Positions 10,701 through 22,291 of a stretch of 64,000 nt of DNA are shown here, in pieces. The notes below the pieces were generated by a model. That model was not told the DNA's origin and made no database searches. It saw nothing but the letters and a program-made list of their open reading frames with translations. Where the stretch lies: assembly GCA_033439685.1 (NCBI GenBank), contig JAUEDM010000004.1, positions 496,001-560,000 of the forward strand, written 5' to 3'. A program made the position numbers and the translations under genes. Source of the DNA: Apodospora peruviana (taxonomy: Eukaryota > Ascomycota > Sordariomycetes > Sordariales > Lasiosphaeriaceae). How positions within the stretch are numbered: the stretch's first letter is position 1; each line of letters begins with the position of its first letter.

Positions 10701-13624
10701 TGCTGCTTCCGAAGCTTCCATACGAGTTGAAGCATGGCTCCTTGAATGTATCCATGTACGGGCGTGAGCTGGTGTGTGTGAGTGTGTGTCTGTGCTGTTC
10801 CTTTCTGCGCTGACGGGCTTTTCGTCCGAGACTCTCACTCGTGCCGTCCAAGGGGCGCCATGCGAGACACAAACCGGCGGTAAGGAAAATCGAGCACAGG
10901 CACGCCGGATCGATTCCTTTTGTCTTACCCGTCGGCCTCGAAGAAGCGGTGTTCGGTCGCATTTGACACCCGCCTGCGGTGTCGGTCAGCCGCGAGCGAT
11001 CTGCAATGACGGAGACAGACCTGGACGACGACAGGATGAGGTAAATGAGGTAAGCACCGCAGTGGCCGTGGTCAGAAACAGCACGGAGATGCATCAACGC
11101 GGACAAGATCCAATTTCCCAGCCCGCATCATCCGAGCATTTGGACCTGGGCGGCGCTGGATGACGGTGGGGTGATGGGAAAGGCAACGCGAAAAATGGGA
11201 ACCGCCCGTTGCTCTGGCGCGGAAATTGTGGAGCTCAATCGAGTTTGGGGCCCGGAAAGCCGGTTGGGCGGGACGAGCTGCCTCCGTGAAAAACCGTCGA
11301 CTTGGGGTCGGCTGTTTCGCATCGAAATAGATGGCCTCTTTTTCTTGGGTTCCTTTTCTATACGTAGACGGGTACAATTATGGGTATGTCAATCAAATGT
11401 GCAAAGATACCGCACTTTTGTAAGGCAATACAGTATTAATCTGGTCGGGCGGCGTCGCAGCCTCATGGCATCTCAAACATGGTCCTCGCCCGATCAATGT
11501 TTGAAACTGGGGGAAATTCTGCCCGTCCCTGTTGCGGACGGCATGGGGGATGTGCCGCAGTGCTATCCGGCTCCATTTTCAAGTACTGCCCGCCTGGGCG
11601 CGACTATCTATCTCACTCTACCGGGTGAGATGGCCGTCTGGTTTCTCGTCCAGATGGGCAGGCTGAAGGCAACTGGAATCGGTTCTGAGGCATGAAGATG
11701 TGCATGGCTATCGTCGTGAAGCAAAATAAATAAATAAGGGCCGGACAGAAGGTGGGTGCGATTCTAAAAACAAACAGCCTCGAGCAGTTGAGGCTGCGCC
11801 GGACGGAGGCAATGAAAGACTTCCCGCCCGCGCCAATCTGCTCTGCTGGGTTCCGTATGCAGGCCGGAAGCTGAAGGGGCAATGAGAGGGCCGGGGGTAC
11901 GGGGTACCTCGACGGGTGAGTTCACTGGTGACTTAGGTTGGGGGTTTTGCTGCCTCTGCCTGGACATGGACCAGGACACACCCTCCGGCCTTGGACCGAC
12001 GCACCCGACGGCCAAGGAGCGGACAAGGGGAGCACAGCGCCAACGGTCGCAGCTTCGCAGACGGGAGTGTCTTGTCGCAGCTGCCACCAGGGCATAGGTT
12101 CGTTACTCTATGCGCGGAGGCTCGCTTTGCTGGTCGCTTTGCCCCTGAAGCCGCACCTTGGTGTGCATGCAAGGCCGACCGGTGAAAAAAGCCGACGCCG
12201 ACGGAGGCAGTACAGCTGGAGCAACGAGCTCCTCAAGCAAGCTGGCCCCGAGTCTTGTTTGCGCTCGACGGACATTCGATCTAGCGACCGACGGCCACTG
12301 GGGCAATACCAAATCCACGAACCCGTACAGGACGTATGTAGGTATCTGTATTAAGATGTGAAGATTCGATCCAGGGGGAGGGGGGAGGGGTACGTAGTGA
12401 GACGGCATGTCAGTTCGTCTTTGGGCCCTATTCGGCTGGCGGCGCGTGCGGGCGCGGGTGTCCCTGGGCTGGCGGGTGGGCGGGTAGCCGGCCTGGCCTC
12501 ACCTAATTGTCATACATTGGCTACCCTTCCGCATGTCCTGTTTTCCCACCTTATATATCCACGAAGCCATTGTTAATATGATTTCCAAGCAAGGGGACCG
12601 CTACCGGTTGACATGAATGGATTGTCCGGAAGCATGCCCTGCAGTCCTCTCAGTTTGGTGTCGGTGTAGGGTGGAAGGATGTCTTTGGACCTCGAGATGG
12701 TAGGTAGTCGTCGACGATTCGTGGTGATCCAGATACTCGAGACGGGAGTACGAGCTGGTCAACATGCATTGGATCGAGTGAGACAAACCCAAAAGTCAAA
12801 GGCCAGCACTCCATTCTTCTTATTTGCGAAGGGACAAAAGACGGCCGCGTCAATGGCTCCTTCCTTCCGTCCCAAAGGTACCTCGTGCCGGGGGCAGTCT
12901 CGGGCTGTGTTGCGGGCGTGGAAAATGCCCGAGGGGCGGGGCTCGATGCTCCAGACTTCAACTCGCCAGGCTGAATGAGCGACCACCCCCTCATAACCGG
13001 AGCGTTCCAGGCGCGCAGCATGCTGGGGGCGGGCACTACGGACGCTGAACACGGGCACTGGTGCTGAGAGTCACTTCCACCTCCAGGTCTCCACTTTAGG
13101 TAGTCCACGTCCCCGGCACCATCAGCCGAATCGCCCGCTCGACTGTGGCCTCTTTTCCTTGAGCTGCCGCCGCCTCCCTTTCCTCGCTTCCTGAGGTTCC
13201 CAGTCCGCCCGAAGCCTTTTTACCCATCGCTCCCCCGTCCTTCCTGTCCTCCTCCCTCCTTCCCTCCCTTCCCTCCGCCGAGTCCACCACCGCACCGAAT
13301 ACCGCACTGCGCGATCATCTCTCGCCGTTTACATTCTGTTACTTTTTTTTTTTTTTTCATCGGCGCCTTTACTCATCCGCGGTCCGTGTTGCTCCGGACA
13401 GTATTTACCTTTGGCGCCGGTCGCGTCGGGTGCTCCGGCCAGGAACTATTTTTTTTCACCCATCCACTTTTCCCGGGGCCGTCAAAGTCTTCCGCGTTGC
13501 TCCGTCTTCATCCTGCACACACAACGCACGAAATCGCAACAACAAACAGCAAAACAACCACAACACAACACAACACAACACAACACAGCACCACATCACC
13601 TGAAGCTGTACCAACCCATCGACG
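7729..13624. other. 5.9-kb region without a convincing gene
   Basis: The stretch is GC-balanced to GC-rich and lacks the AT-rich look of the repeat tracts. Open frames up to 185 codons (for example 9745-10302 plus, 11171-11695 plus) have no domain, no coherent splice extension and atypical composition. Small features are a C-run at 7738-7748, a TG-rich tract near 10771-10793, a T15 run at 13343-13357 and a pyrimidine-rich block at 13130-13280 that is probably the promoter and leader of the downstream regulator. A non-coding RNA cannot be excluded by eye. Confidence 0.5.
13561..13585 (+). repeat. (CAACA)5 pentanucleotide microsatellite in the regulator's 5' leader
   Basis: Five perfect CAACA units lie 40 bp upstream of the start codon of the Zn2Cys6 gene. 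This gives an unstructured leader, common just upstream of fungal start codons. Confidence 0.9.
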
Positions 13625-16450
13625 ATGGCGTCCGTTGTACGATCTACTGCCTTGAGGGCGGGCGGTGCCTGTGTGCGCTGTCGCAAGGGCAAAACCAAGT
13701 GCGTGTACGAGAACGGAAGAGCGCCGTGTAAGAATTGCGCCAAGGGCATGCACGAATGCTATCTCCCGTCCGAGTCGATGAGCCACGGCGGCCACGGAGT
13801 ATCACCAGCTCGAGTCCAGCAACGGGCACGCGAATCTCTCCCAAGCGAACGGACCGTCTCGTCCGCTTCAGGCGGCGACCGCCAGGGCCCTTCCGCCTCA
13901 GGTGTGTCGCGTCACGTCTCATCAACCAGCGAAAAGTACGTATTACCTCTCCTAGCTCTTAGCAAGATGGTTACCTCATCTGCATGTTTCTGGGCCCAGT
14001 CGGTCGTCAATCACAATCACGTACACTTTTTCTTCTTGTGTCTGTCTTTTTTGGCCGTTGGACCTGCGTTCTGCCTTCATCCTGCTGCCTTTTTCCCTTC
14101 TGGCATGGCTGCCTTGAACCGCCGGGTTTGCATTTTCTAGCGCTGCCGCTCGGAGGACCTGGCAAGCCCCAGTTTTTTTCCGACCGGCCTTCATTTCTCC
14201 AACTGTCCACTCATGCTCCCCACTGCTCCGTGCGCACCTTCCCGTCCCAATCCCGAGTTTCTTGGCCTGTGGCTGCTCCTGCAAACGGAGACATCGCAAA
14301 TGAGCTCCGTGCCACACCTCACCACCTGCCCCGACCTTCCCGTCCTTCCCCACCACCACAGTGGTGCGCATTTCGCGAAAGAAGCCAAAGAAACAAAAAA
14401 GGCGCCAAAAGCGCAAATCAAAAGAAACTTGACCGGTCTTGCGGCCATCATGTTCATGGGGACTGTGCTTTCATTCTCCGCTTCTCTCACCTTTTGAGCA
14501 CCTTGAATGTTGTGTGTCGATCGGATCCGGCTAACAGACGATGGCTCCCACCATCCGCCACAGACTTACTCCAGAGTTGATGCAAGAATGCGAGAGAGTG
14601 ATCTCCAAGACGCTACCAGCATGTGTTGCCTTCCACAAACCGTCGTTTCTTCAGCAGCTGAAGAACACGTCGATGGACCCCACCATGGTCAACGCTTTGC
14701 TCACCACGGCAGCCAGGTAAGAAACACCTCCAATCAACACCACCACATGTCTGATTGGTGTTCCTGGCCTCTCAGTGCCAGGTGGCTCCTTTCTGGCCGT
14801 TTAATTGCGGCTTCATTTGGACTCGTCAATCTGCACCGGAGCCTGCATCTTGCTAACACCCGGTTCTGCAGACATTCGCCGTCCATGATCAGGCGCTATG
14901 GTGCACATGGAGGTGGGTCCGCGGCCGCTGAGGTCTTCGCCACCAAGACCATCAACCTGATTATGCAGGCTCTGGATCAGCCCAGCCTTGCTGACATCCA
15001 AGCTCTATGCCTCCTTGTTGTTCACGAATGGGGCTGTCGCAATGCTGTGCGGGCTTACATCTATCTTGGACAGGCGGCGCGCATGGCGCAAATGTTCCGC
15101 GTTGTCCACACCCATCATCAACAGTCCGATCCCGATCAATTCCTCCAGGACGAATCGTTCCGTCGCACTCTCTGGCTCATCTATATCCTTGACTGCTTCC
15201 TCACCAGCAGCCCCGGCCGTCACCCAGCCCTCTCGTCACACGATGTGAATGATGTCTCACTACCATGCCTGGATATGAACTATCATTTCGGCAGCCCTGT
15301 TTTTGTACGCACCCTCAATGGCGCTGCTCCTTCAGTTATGCCGGAAGGGACTGGCCTGGCCGACGTTGGCGAGTTCGGTCATATTGTACTGGCAACCAAG
15401 GCCTGGCGCAATGTCGTCGAGATGATGACCACCACCACGTTGGACACATTCTCGGAAGAACAATGCCTTGTACTGGAGCAGGAGATTGATGCGATTCGTC
15501 AATCACTGCCCATGCATTTCGCCGACAAGCCCAACCAGATCAACCTTCATATTACAATGGGAAGCGGCTACACGTACGCTATGATCCACTCCCTCCTCAA
15601 CTGCGGCACGATCTTTGTCAATCGCCGCCGCATTCTTCAGCTGGTCACGGATGAGAAGTTCAGTCTCGACGCCTGGCGCTTGTCTTCTCACGCTCACGTG
15701 CAGGCTGTGGATCGTATATTTGCCGCGTCACACAGCATCATCCACTCGCTTCTCTCCCTGGAACACGGTGCCGATAAGGACAACATTCTCTGTTTCCCTA
15801 TCTTCATGCTATTCTCAGCCTTCACGGCGGGCTCGACTGTGGCGTATCTCACCCTAAAGGGATTGGCTCCCTCCAACGTCACAGAGTCAGCTTCGAACAT
15901 TGTTCGTGACAGTCTCCGACTCTGCCAGGATGGCTCTGAGTCATGGCCACTGGTTGTCCCGTGGCAACGCCATCTATCCGTCATGTCGAAAGTCCTGCGT
16001 GAAGTTAACAACGTTACACGCGACCATGACTCCCGCGAAGACAGTAAGCCACATCACAATGGCTCCCCTTCGGTCAAAGACGATATTGCCAGCCAACCGG
16101 ATACCAACCCCGATGTCATGGACTACGATCAAAGTACCACCCAGGTTCCTATTCACTCTCGTGCGGAGGGCCGGGAGAGTGAGCCTCCAGCGCCTAGACG
16201 GCCAGGGGTCACGACCATTAATGGTGGATCCGCCGGAGCCTCCACTCCCGCGACTGCCAGTCCTCCGCCTGGAGTTCCAGTCAAAGCAGACTCGCCCGGG
16301 GCTGCTTCACCGGCTTCCATCTCAGGTGTACCTGCGGCGCCGCCATCAGGTCCGGACGTCGATATGACAGCATTTGAACTTTGTGGGGCATTTGAGCGGC
16401 AGCTGCTTGAGCTTGATGACCTGGCAGCATTCATGGGAGGCGGAGTGTGA
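13625..16450 (+). CDS. Zn2Cys6 fungal-specific transcription factor
   Basis: Exons 13625-13935, 14564-14716 and 14872-16450 give 680 residues. The DNA-binding binuclear zinc cluster is at the very N-terminus, with Cys at 16, 19, 26, 35, 38 and 45 (CX2CX6C-X8-CX2CX6C). A Ser-rich linker follows. Then comes a fungal_trans-type middle domain, recognisable from LTPELMQECERV, the QAARMAQMFRV helix and ESFRRTLWLIYILDCFL. The C-terminus is a Pro/Ser/Ala-rich disordered tail ending with an acidic-hydrophobic patch (LLELDDLAAFMGG) that could activate transcription. It acts in the nucleus; target genes are unknown. The carboxylate transporter 2 kb downstream on the same strand is a possible target by proximity only. 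Intron 1 is 628 nt, far longer than the others. Its acceptor at 14563 was chosen because it alone restores the phase and the expected EK-LTPE junction. Confidence 0.9.
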
Positions 16451-18487
16451 GCCTGGTCCCCATTCGTTCTCACCATGAATCATCAAGAGCAGCTTGGCTG
16501 ATGTTGTTGTAGTGCGCCTACTTAGGTCTCGAGTGTTTTCCCCGTCGAATTGTTCAGCGTCCGATACCTGTTTCCTACTTGACCAGTCTCAAATGTCTTT
16601 TGCGCAATGATTTCGAAAGGCTCGGCGCCTGGTGGCTGTCCTTTGTCTTTAGTAATGTAAGATAATGCAAAAATACCAGCGGATATCGGGATGGTTTGTG
16701 TTTTTCTTTTCTTTTTTTGGTGGAGGAAGGACAGCGTCCTTGGAACTGAGGAAAATGTGGTCAGACCTATATATGTATTAATAGTGATGCTGTGTGCCCT
16801 ATCCACGATGCAAGACATTGAGGTTGCCAACTGGGGCTCCTCGCGGCGTTTTGCTACTATTCCTTGTTTGGTTTCTTACTGGAGGGATGGACTTTCGCAG
16901 ATTGTTGGGCGTTATAGGACAAATCGGGCAAGTACGCAATGGTGTGGTCTTCTTTATTCTATGGCAACAGTAAAAGGTTCCTCCTGTTCAATGCTTGGGC
17001 AACAAGCTGATCATCGGCTTCTTTGGTTTGTCGTTGTGTATGAAGGAAAGTAGTGTCATGTTCTCTGGCAACGGATACATCAATTTATCACCTAGACTGC
17101 CTCCAGCCCGACAACAGTGTCTCTACCAAGCTTGGTGGTTTTTTTCGAATTGCTCGAGTCGTCTATGCTTTCTCTTATCCTTGTTCGCGTCGTTGTGGTC
17201 GCGACAAAGGCTGTCTGGAGTTGGATTGGTGAACGGCAAGCGTGTGGTGGGATAGAAACCAGTACTCTGGCCCGGCGTTCCCTTGTCTTTGTCCGTGGCG
17301 GCGTGGGTGTGTGTGTGCGCGAGATGCGGGGCCGGCCGGAAGGCGAAGCGAGATGTGGACGAGACAGCCGGAGATTGCAATTGGATGCCCGTTCCGACTG
17401 CCGGGGCGCACCACATTTCATTCGGAACACTGAAATGGTAGGTTATCGAGCGCTACCAGCTAGGTAAGCAGCATCCACACTCATATTGAGATGAATGGAC
17501 GTCCATGCTTCATCCCAGACACGGCGCCCAATACTGGTAGGTGATGAAGGAGATAATAACTTGTCGATGAACCCCGTCGAGTTCGATTCGAAAAGCTGGG
17601 CAGTGATGGAGTCAGTCAGATTGCGGGGGTTTAGAATCTTAGCGCGAGGCGGTTACTGTAAGCCACTGTAACCCTAACTAAAAAGATACCTTATCCGAAA
17701 TAGCTGTAATATATTGGTGCTGTGACGTCAGAAAAGTTCAACGTCGAGCGCGGTTTTCCGGCCCATTTGCAGATCGGGTCTTTGAAGTCGTGCCGTCGAA
17801 AGTCGTCGTCCTGGCGGTTTGTCACAAACAAACGTCACGGCCAGCCACCGACACATGGAACCGTCATTAAGATGCATCACCCCGGCGCATATACCACCCT
17901 ACTCCTCCGTTCGCTTTCCGGGATTTCAGCAGCAGAGAGACCAAAGGATCCGGCGTCACACTTGGGTTGCATTGATCCATAGACGGTTGCTTAGTGCATT
18001 ACCGGCCCGGGCAGCAATGCTAGCTCGAGGTGCAGGAGGTGGTATCGATCCGAGACTCCCAAGCTGAGCAATCATATCAGACTGGGACCCTTGGAAGCTT
18101 TCCTAGGTAGGTTTTCTGGCATGGCAATCTCCTGCCCGATCTATAGTAGGAGCCTTCCAGGTTCTCTGACCCCGCATCACACGGTTCACACCCGGCCGCC
18201 GAACAGATGCCAAAGAGAGAGAGCTCTGTCCCAGTCTGCTGTCGTGCTGTTATCCAAGCACCTCAGCATGCCGGTCCCGGGTATATCTCTCGTCAGACCC
18301 CTCTCTCTCCGGAGCTGATCCCGTCTTTCGTTTCTTTCCTCGCTCGCAGCTCCCGTTTCCGTCGCTGGCTCACTGTCAGCCGCTCATAGTGCCCAGCAAC
18401 CGCCACGACCTCAATTTGTTTGTATCCTTATTCTGCGATACTTCGCCCGTACCTTATATTAGAGTAATTATAAAGAGTCTAAGGGCC
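16451..18487. other. intergenic region between the regulator and the carboxylate transporter
   Basis: No gene is supported. Pyrimidine-rich, TATA-poor sequence immediately precedes the transporter start. A short GTAACCCTAACT motif occurs near 17667. A GGATCGATACC string on the minus strand near 18048 resembles a Pol III B box but no tRNA fold surrounds it. Confidence 0.55.
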
Positions 18488-20466
18488 ATGGTCGACAGCG
18501 AGAAACCAACGGCCGAGAACGTCCCCGACGCGGGCGTCGGCGCCAGCCCAGTTGCTGACAAGAGGCCGGACCACCATCAAGACCAAGATCTCCCTCCTCA
18601 TCATGGCATGTCCCCGGGGAGATACCTTGCCACGCGCTTCACGAGCTTGAAACCGCCGATGCTCAAGGCCCCGAGCCCTTTCCGTCTGCTTGCCATGATC
18701 ACCCGCATGCAATGGGCATTTTTCGCTGTCGCGTTCTTCGCATGGGTCTGTTAAACTCCCTCTACATGACCGTGTTGAATTGTGCTCACAGCCGGGGCAA
18801 ATTTAGACATGGGACGCTTTCGACTTCTTCACTGTTTCTCTTACCGTTGCCCAGCTGGCCGAGACTTTCGACAAGACCAACACTGACATTACCTGGGGCA
18901 TTACATTGGTGCTCATGTTCCGCTCGGTTGGCTCCATCATCTTCGGAATTGCCGCTGATCGATATGGTCGAAAATGGCCGTTTATCTTGAACAATGTCTT
19001 GTTCATCATCTTGGAGTTGGTGAGTAGGTCCCGCAACATTCTTTGTGTGACGTAACGAGTCCTCGGCCTCTCTGGAGTCTGGTGCCTTGGCGGGCTGACA
19101 AGCTTTTGGCGTGCCGGTCGCTAAGGCGTTTTCCGAACGCCACCGCACTTGGCAAGCAAGTGCGGAAGCTTAGCGTCTCGCTCCCTTCGTGCCTGGACGA
19201 GATCCAATATTGACACTCTAACAGGGCACCGGCTTCTGCAACACGTATGGGCAGTTCCTTGCCTGCCGAGCTCTGTTCGGGGTCGCCATGGGTGGCCTGT
19301 ACGGGAACGCTGCGTAAGTCTTGGACATGTTCATGAATGGGAGTGCGGTAATTACCAGACACAGCAGAGAGTTAACGAGCAAGAAATTCTACAGTGCCAC
19401 TGCGCTTGAGGATCTTCCCGAGGAAGCACGCGGCTTGATGAGCGGTATCCTGCAGCAGGGTTATGCGTTCGGTTATCTCCTGGCCACTGCCTTTGCTCGG
19501 GGCCTGGTTGACACCACTTCGCACGGCTGGCGCCCGCTCTTTTGGTTCGGCGCTTGCCCGCCGCTCCTCATTATCATCTTTCGGTTGATGCTCCCCGAGA
19601 CCACGGTGTACCAGGAGCATGCTGCTGTTCGTAAAGCTGCCGAAAGCCACGGAAACAGCGTCTCCAAAACCTTCATTCGTGAAGGCAAAGTTGCTCTGAG
19701 GCGCCACTGGATTCTCTTGACCTACCTTGTCCTCTTGATGGCCGGTTTCAACTTCATGTCCCATGGCTCCCAGGACCTGTATCCGACCATGCTCCAGAAC
19801 CAGTTCAACTTCAGCCATGACCAAGTCACAATCACCCAGGTGGTGGCAAACCTGGGTGCTATGCTTGGGGGTACCGTTGTCGGCTTCTCCAGTCAGATCT
19901 TTGGTCGTCGCCTGAGCATCATCGTCATGTGCATCATCGGCGGTGCTCTGATGTACCCGTATACATTTGTGACGTCCGAGGCTGTCGTCGCGGCCGCCTT
20001 CTTCGAGCAGTTCTGCGTCCAGGGCGCTTGGGGTGTCGTTCCCATCCATCTGATGGAGCTGTCACCGGGTGCGTTTCGCACATTTGTCGTCGGCACCTCG
20101 TATCAGTTGGGAAATCTGGTCTCTTCAGCCTCCTCGACGATCGAGAGCTCGATCGGTGAGCGTTTTCCACTGCCACCCAAGGACAAGACCGCACGCTACG
20201 AATACGGGAAGGTCATCTGCATCTTCATGGGCTGCGTGTACGTCTATCTCATCCTCTTGACCTTCATCGGGCCCGAGCACCTACGCCGCAAGTTCGATGT
20301 TGCCCACGACGCTGATGTGCGGGAGGTGGCTGGCGAGGACGATATTGCGGCGGCAGTACATCGGCGTGAGCGCATGGGGATGGGCTTGAGTGATGAAGAT
20401 CTGGAGGACGCTGCCGAGGTCAGGCGGGAGGAAGCTAGGGAAAACCCCAAACACCACCCCGCATGA
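18488..20466 (+). CDS. monocarboxylate:proton symporter of the Jen1 / sialate-lactate (SHS) family
   Basis: Four exons (18488-18745, 18807-19019, 19225-19313, 19395-20466) encode 543 residues. The start is the first ATG in frame with homology. A hydrophilic N-terminus of about 75 residues precedes the first helix (QWAFFAVAFFAWTWDAFDFF). The MFS loop 2-3 motif appears as GIAADRYGRKWP. The Jen signature NXX(S/T)HX(S/T)QDXXXT is intact as NFMSHGSQDLYPT at residues 306-318. Members import lactate, pyruvate, acetate or dicarboxylates at the plasma membrane and are usually glucose-repressed. Substrate cannot be fixed from sequence. The donor of intron 1 (GTCTGT) is weak but in phase. The cytoplasmic tail is acidic and charged, a plausible site for ubiquitin-linked turnover. 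Confidence 0.93.
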
Positions 20467-21060
20467 GGAACTCTACGCTCTTTAATGATGTTTCTATTAT
20501 CCTGTCTTTGATTACAGCGGTGCAGTCGGTGTTGGTTCGCTGCAAACTGGTGGATGGGAATGGATGAATTTCCGAATATTGGAAAACGGCTGGAGTATTG
20601 AATAAGTTGATACCAATTTGCGGGCATGGCCGCGTATATTGCTACCACGCTTCCTTTAGAGTACTACTAGTTATAATCGATTGCTTTCGTTGTATATGTG
20701 CAATAAAAGACACTCAGCAACTACAAATGTTGTCAACCGCGTACTTGGCGTCATTTACCAGTCTTGGACCATTAATGTATTATTAACTCTTTGGATTAGC
20801 AAGTCCACCTCCCCTCAAAGGCTGTCAAAAGTCCCGCCGAAATTAGAATCGCGAGATTCAAACGAGATATTATGTTATTGTGACACGTTTGTGGGAGCAG
20901 GAAACTGGAGCATGAAGAATAGTATGTTGTGTAGCTAAACTATGAAGGAGATAAATGCTCGAGAAAAGAGTGACTAATTGTACAAAGGAAAGCTCTGTGT
21001 GTGAGATCCACGTATGTAAGCTAAGCTCAGAGGAGCATGGGCCATGCCATGATGGCTAAC
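20467..21060. other. AT-rich intergenic sequence
   Basis: This holds the 3' flank of the carboxylate transporter and then AT-rich sequence from about 20600 to 20950. It contains no recognised gene or repeat unit. Confidence 0.5.
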
Positions 21061-21074
21061 AAAGTGGACCGCCT

Positions 21075-21245
21075 GGTATAGACTTATACAAAACGCAAGC
21101 TTGCAGAACTGTGGCGCTCAAGACATGCTCAAAAAAACAAAACCCTACAATAACCATAATCATATATCAGAACACCAGTCTCTTCAGATGATATCCTTGT
21201 TCTCCCTACTCTCCCCGTTGCCCAGACCACCAGAAATGATGTCCA
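21075..21245 (-). pseudogene. duplicated fragment of the YVC1 3' end (last codons plus 3' flank)
   Basis: On the minus strand, sequence ending at a TGA (21184-21186) reads SGGLGNGESRENKDII-stop. The intact YVC1 downstream ends AGGLGNGESSESKDLL-stop. The 3' flanks also match: CCTGGTATA...AGCTTGCA...CGCTCAAGACATGCT here against CCTGGCATA...AGCTTGCACGCTCAAACCATGCT at about 22803-22850. Similarity is lost a few codons upstream of the shared C-terminus. It is therefore a truncated copy of the neighbouring gene and not part of the oxidase pseudogene. Confidence 0.75.
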
Positions 21246-21290
21246 ATGTGCGACACATGGATTGTTTCGACTAAACTCCCGCTTCTCCGT

Positions 21291-22291
21291 CTACTCAAAC
21301 AGCTTGAAACCACCGGGGACACCCTTCTGGAACATACCCTCGGGATCATACTTTTCACTTGCCGCCTTGAGCCTGACGAGGCTCTGCTCCCCATACCCAG
21401 TCATGATGTTATCCCTATGATAGGCATAATTGGTAAAGACATAGCGGTGGAGAAGCCCTTTCTCGCTGGCGAGTCTTCTGAGATCTGCAAACAGCTGCAA
21501 AGATGCGTGCTGTCGTCCTGAGGTTGTGTCCAGAACGGGTTGATCAAGATGACAAACAGTGGGCCCTCCGAGGGAGGAATGTCCATGGTGTTGCCGCCTG
21601 CTTTGGCCGAGCTCGCCAGTAGTGATTCTGTCAGTGGGTGGAAACCGAAGGAAAAGATGAAGCCCTCAGCATTCTAATATAAAACTCTGCCAGAATTTAA
21701 GACCTTAGTGACAAGAAAATACATTTCACATCGTAATACATACCCAAAGCTCCAGTTCTTTAGCTCGTATATGAAACACTTAAAACCTATCACGGTAAAT
21801 CTAGTAATGAATGCTAGTTTGATTAGGATATACGTCTCGGTGAAATGATATAAAGGTTGTGTAGCATGTACAAAAGTGTTTAAACCGCCCTTGAGCGCAA
21901 TCCAGAGGTTGGAATTTTCATCCTCGGAAGCCTGGACCATTTTGAACTCGATGACAGAGTCACATGCAAACCCACTGCCCGAGGGAAACATTGGCAAGCC
22001 GCCTTGAAAATAATATAAACCATGGTCAGCGGCAGAGCATCCTCTCGTATTCAGTCCAGGTGGGAATTACTGGCAAGACTTACCTCCCAAGATGAAGTCG
22101 GCAACGCCGATACGGCCAACTCGTCCCCCTGTGACTTTTATGCCATGCTTTTCCAGCTCGGTATATACCATGAAATAGGAGCCGTTGTCACGCTCATAGT
22201 CGCCGCTGCCGGGCAACGAGAGCGACCCAGGGTCGTCGCCGAGGACAACGATCAGGGCTTCCAGAAGCTGAGGGCTGCCGGCGCTGGACAT
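21291..22291 (-). pseudogene. decayed FAD-linked oxidase (FAD_binding_4 plus BBE domain type)
   Basis: Recognisable pieces, in minus-strand order, are: a start at 22291 with MSSAGSPQLL, then a GDYERDNGSYF block joined directly to VYTELEKHGI. This loses roughly 80 family residues that include most of the first FAD-binding lobe. Next comes a well-formed intron (donor at 22083, acceptor at 22003), then GFACDSVIEFKMVQASEDE and LWIALKGGLNTF. About 215 bp of unrelated AT-rich sequence (21670-21885) follows, with the middle of the protein missing. A GFHPLTESLLASSAKAGGN block is next, then a frameshift near 21505-21515. The C-terminal BBE-like segment (GLLHRYVFTNYAYHRDNIM, ending in FKLFE) closes the remnant. 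Intact relatives oxidise alcohols, sugars or alkaloid-like substrates. This copy cannot be functional. Confidence 0.85.

Noticed and set aside
11171..11695. 174-codon open frame on the plus strand
   Set aside because: No recognisable domain and no splice-consistent extension; likely chance.
14532..14563. Acceptor at 14537 for exon 2 of the Zn2Cys6 gene
   Set aside because: It breaks the reading phase; the acceptor at 14563 restores it and the expected sequence.
18035..18062. GGATCGATACC on the minus strand, resembling a Pol III B box / tRNA T arm
   Set aside because: No A box at tRNA spacing and no pairing acceptor stem on either strand.
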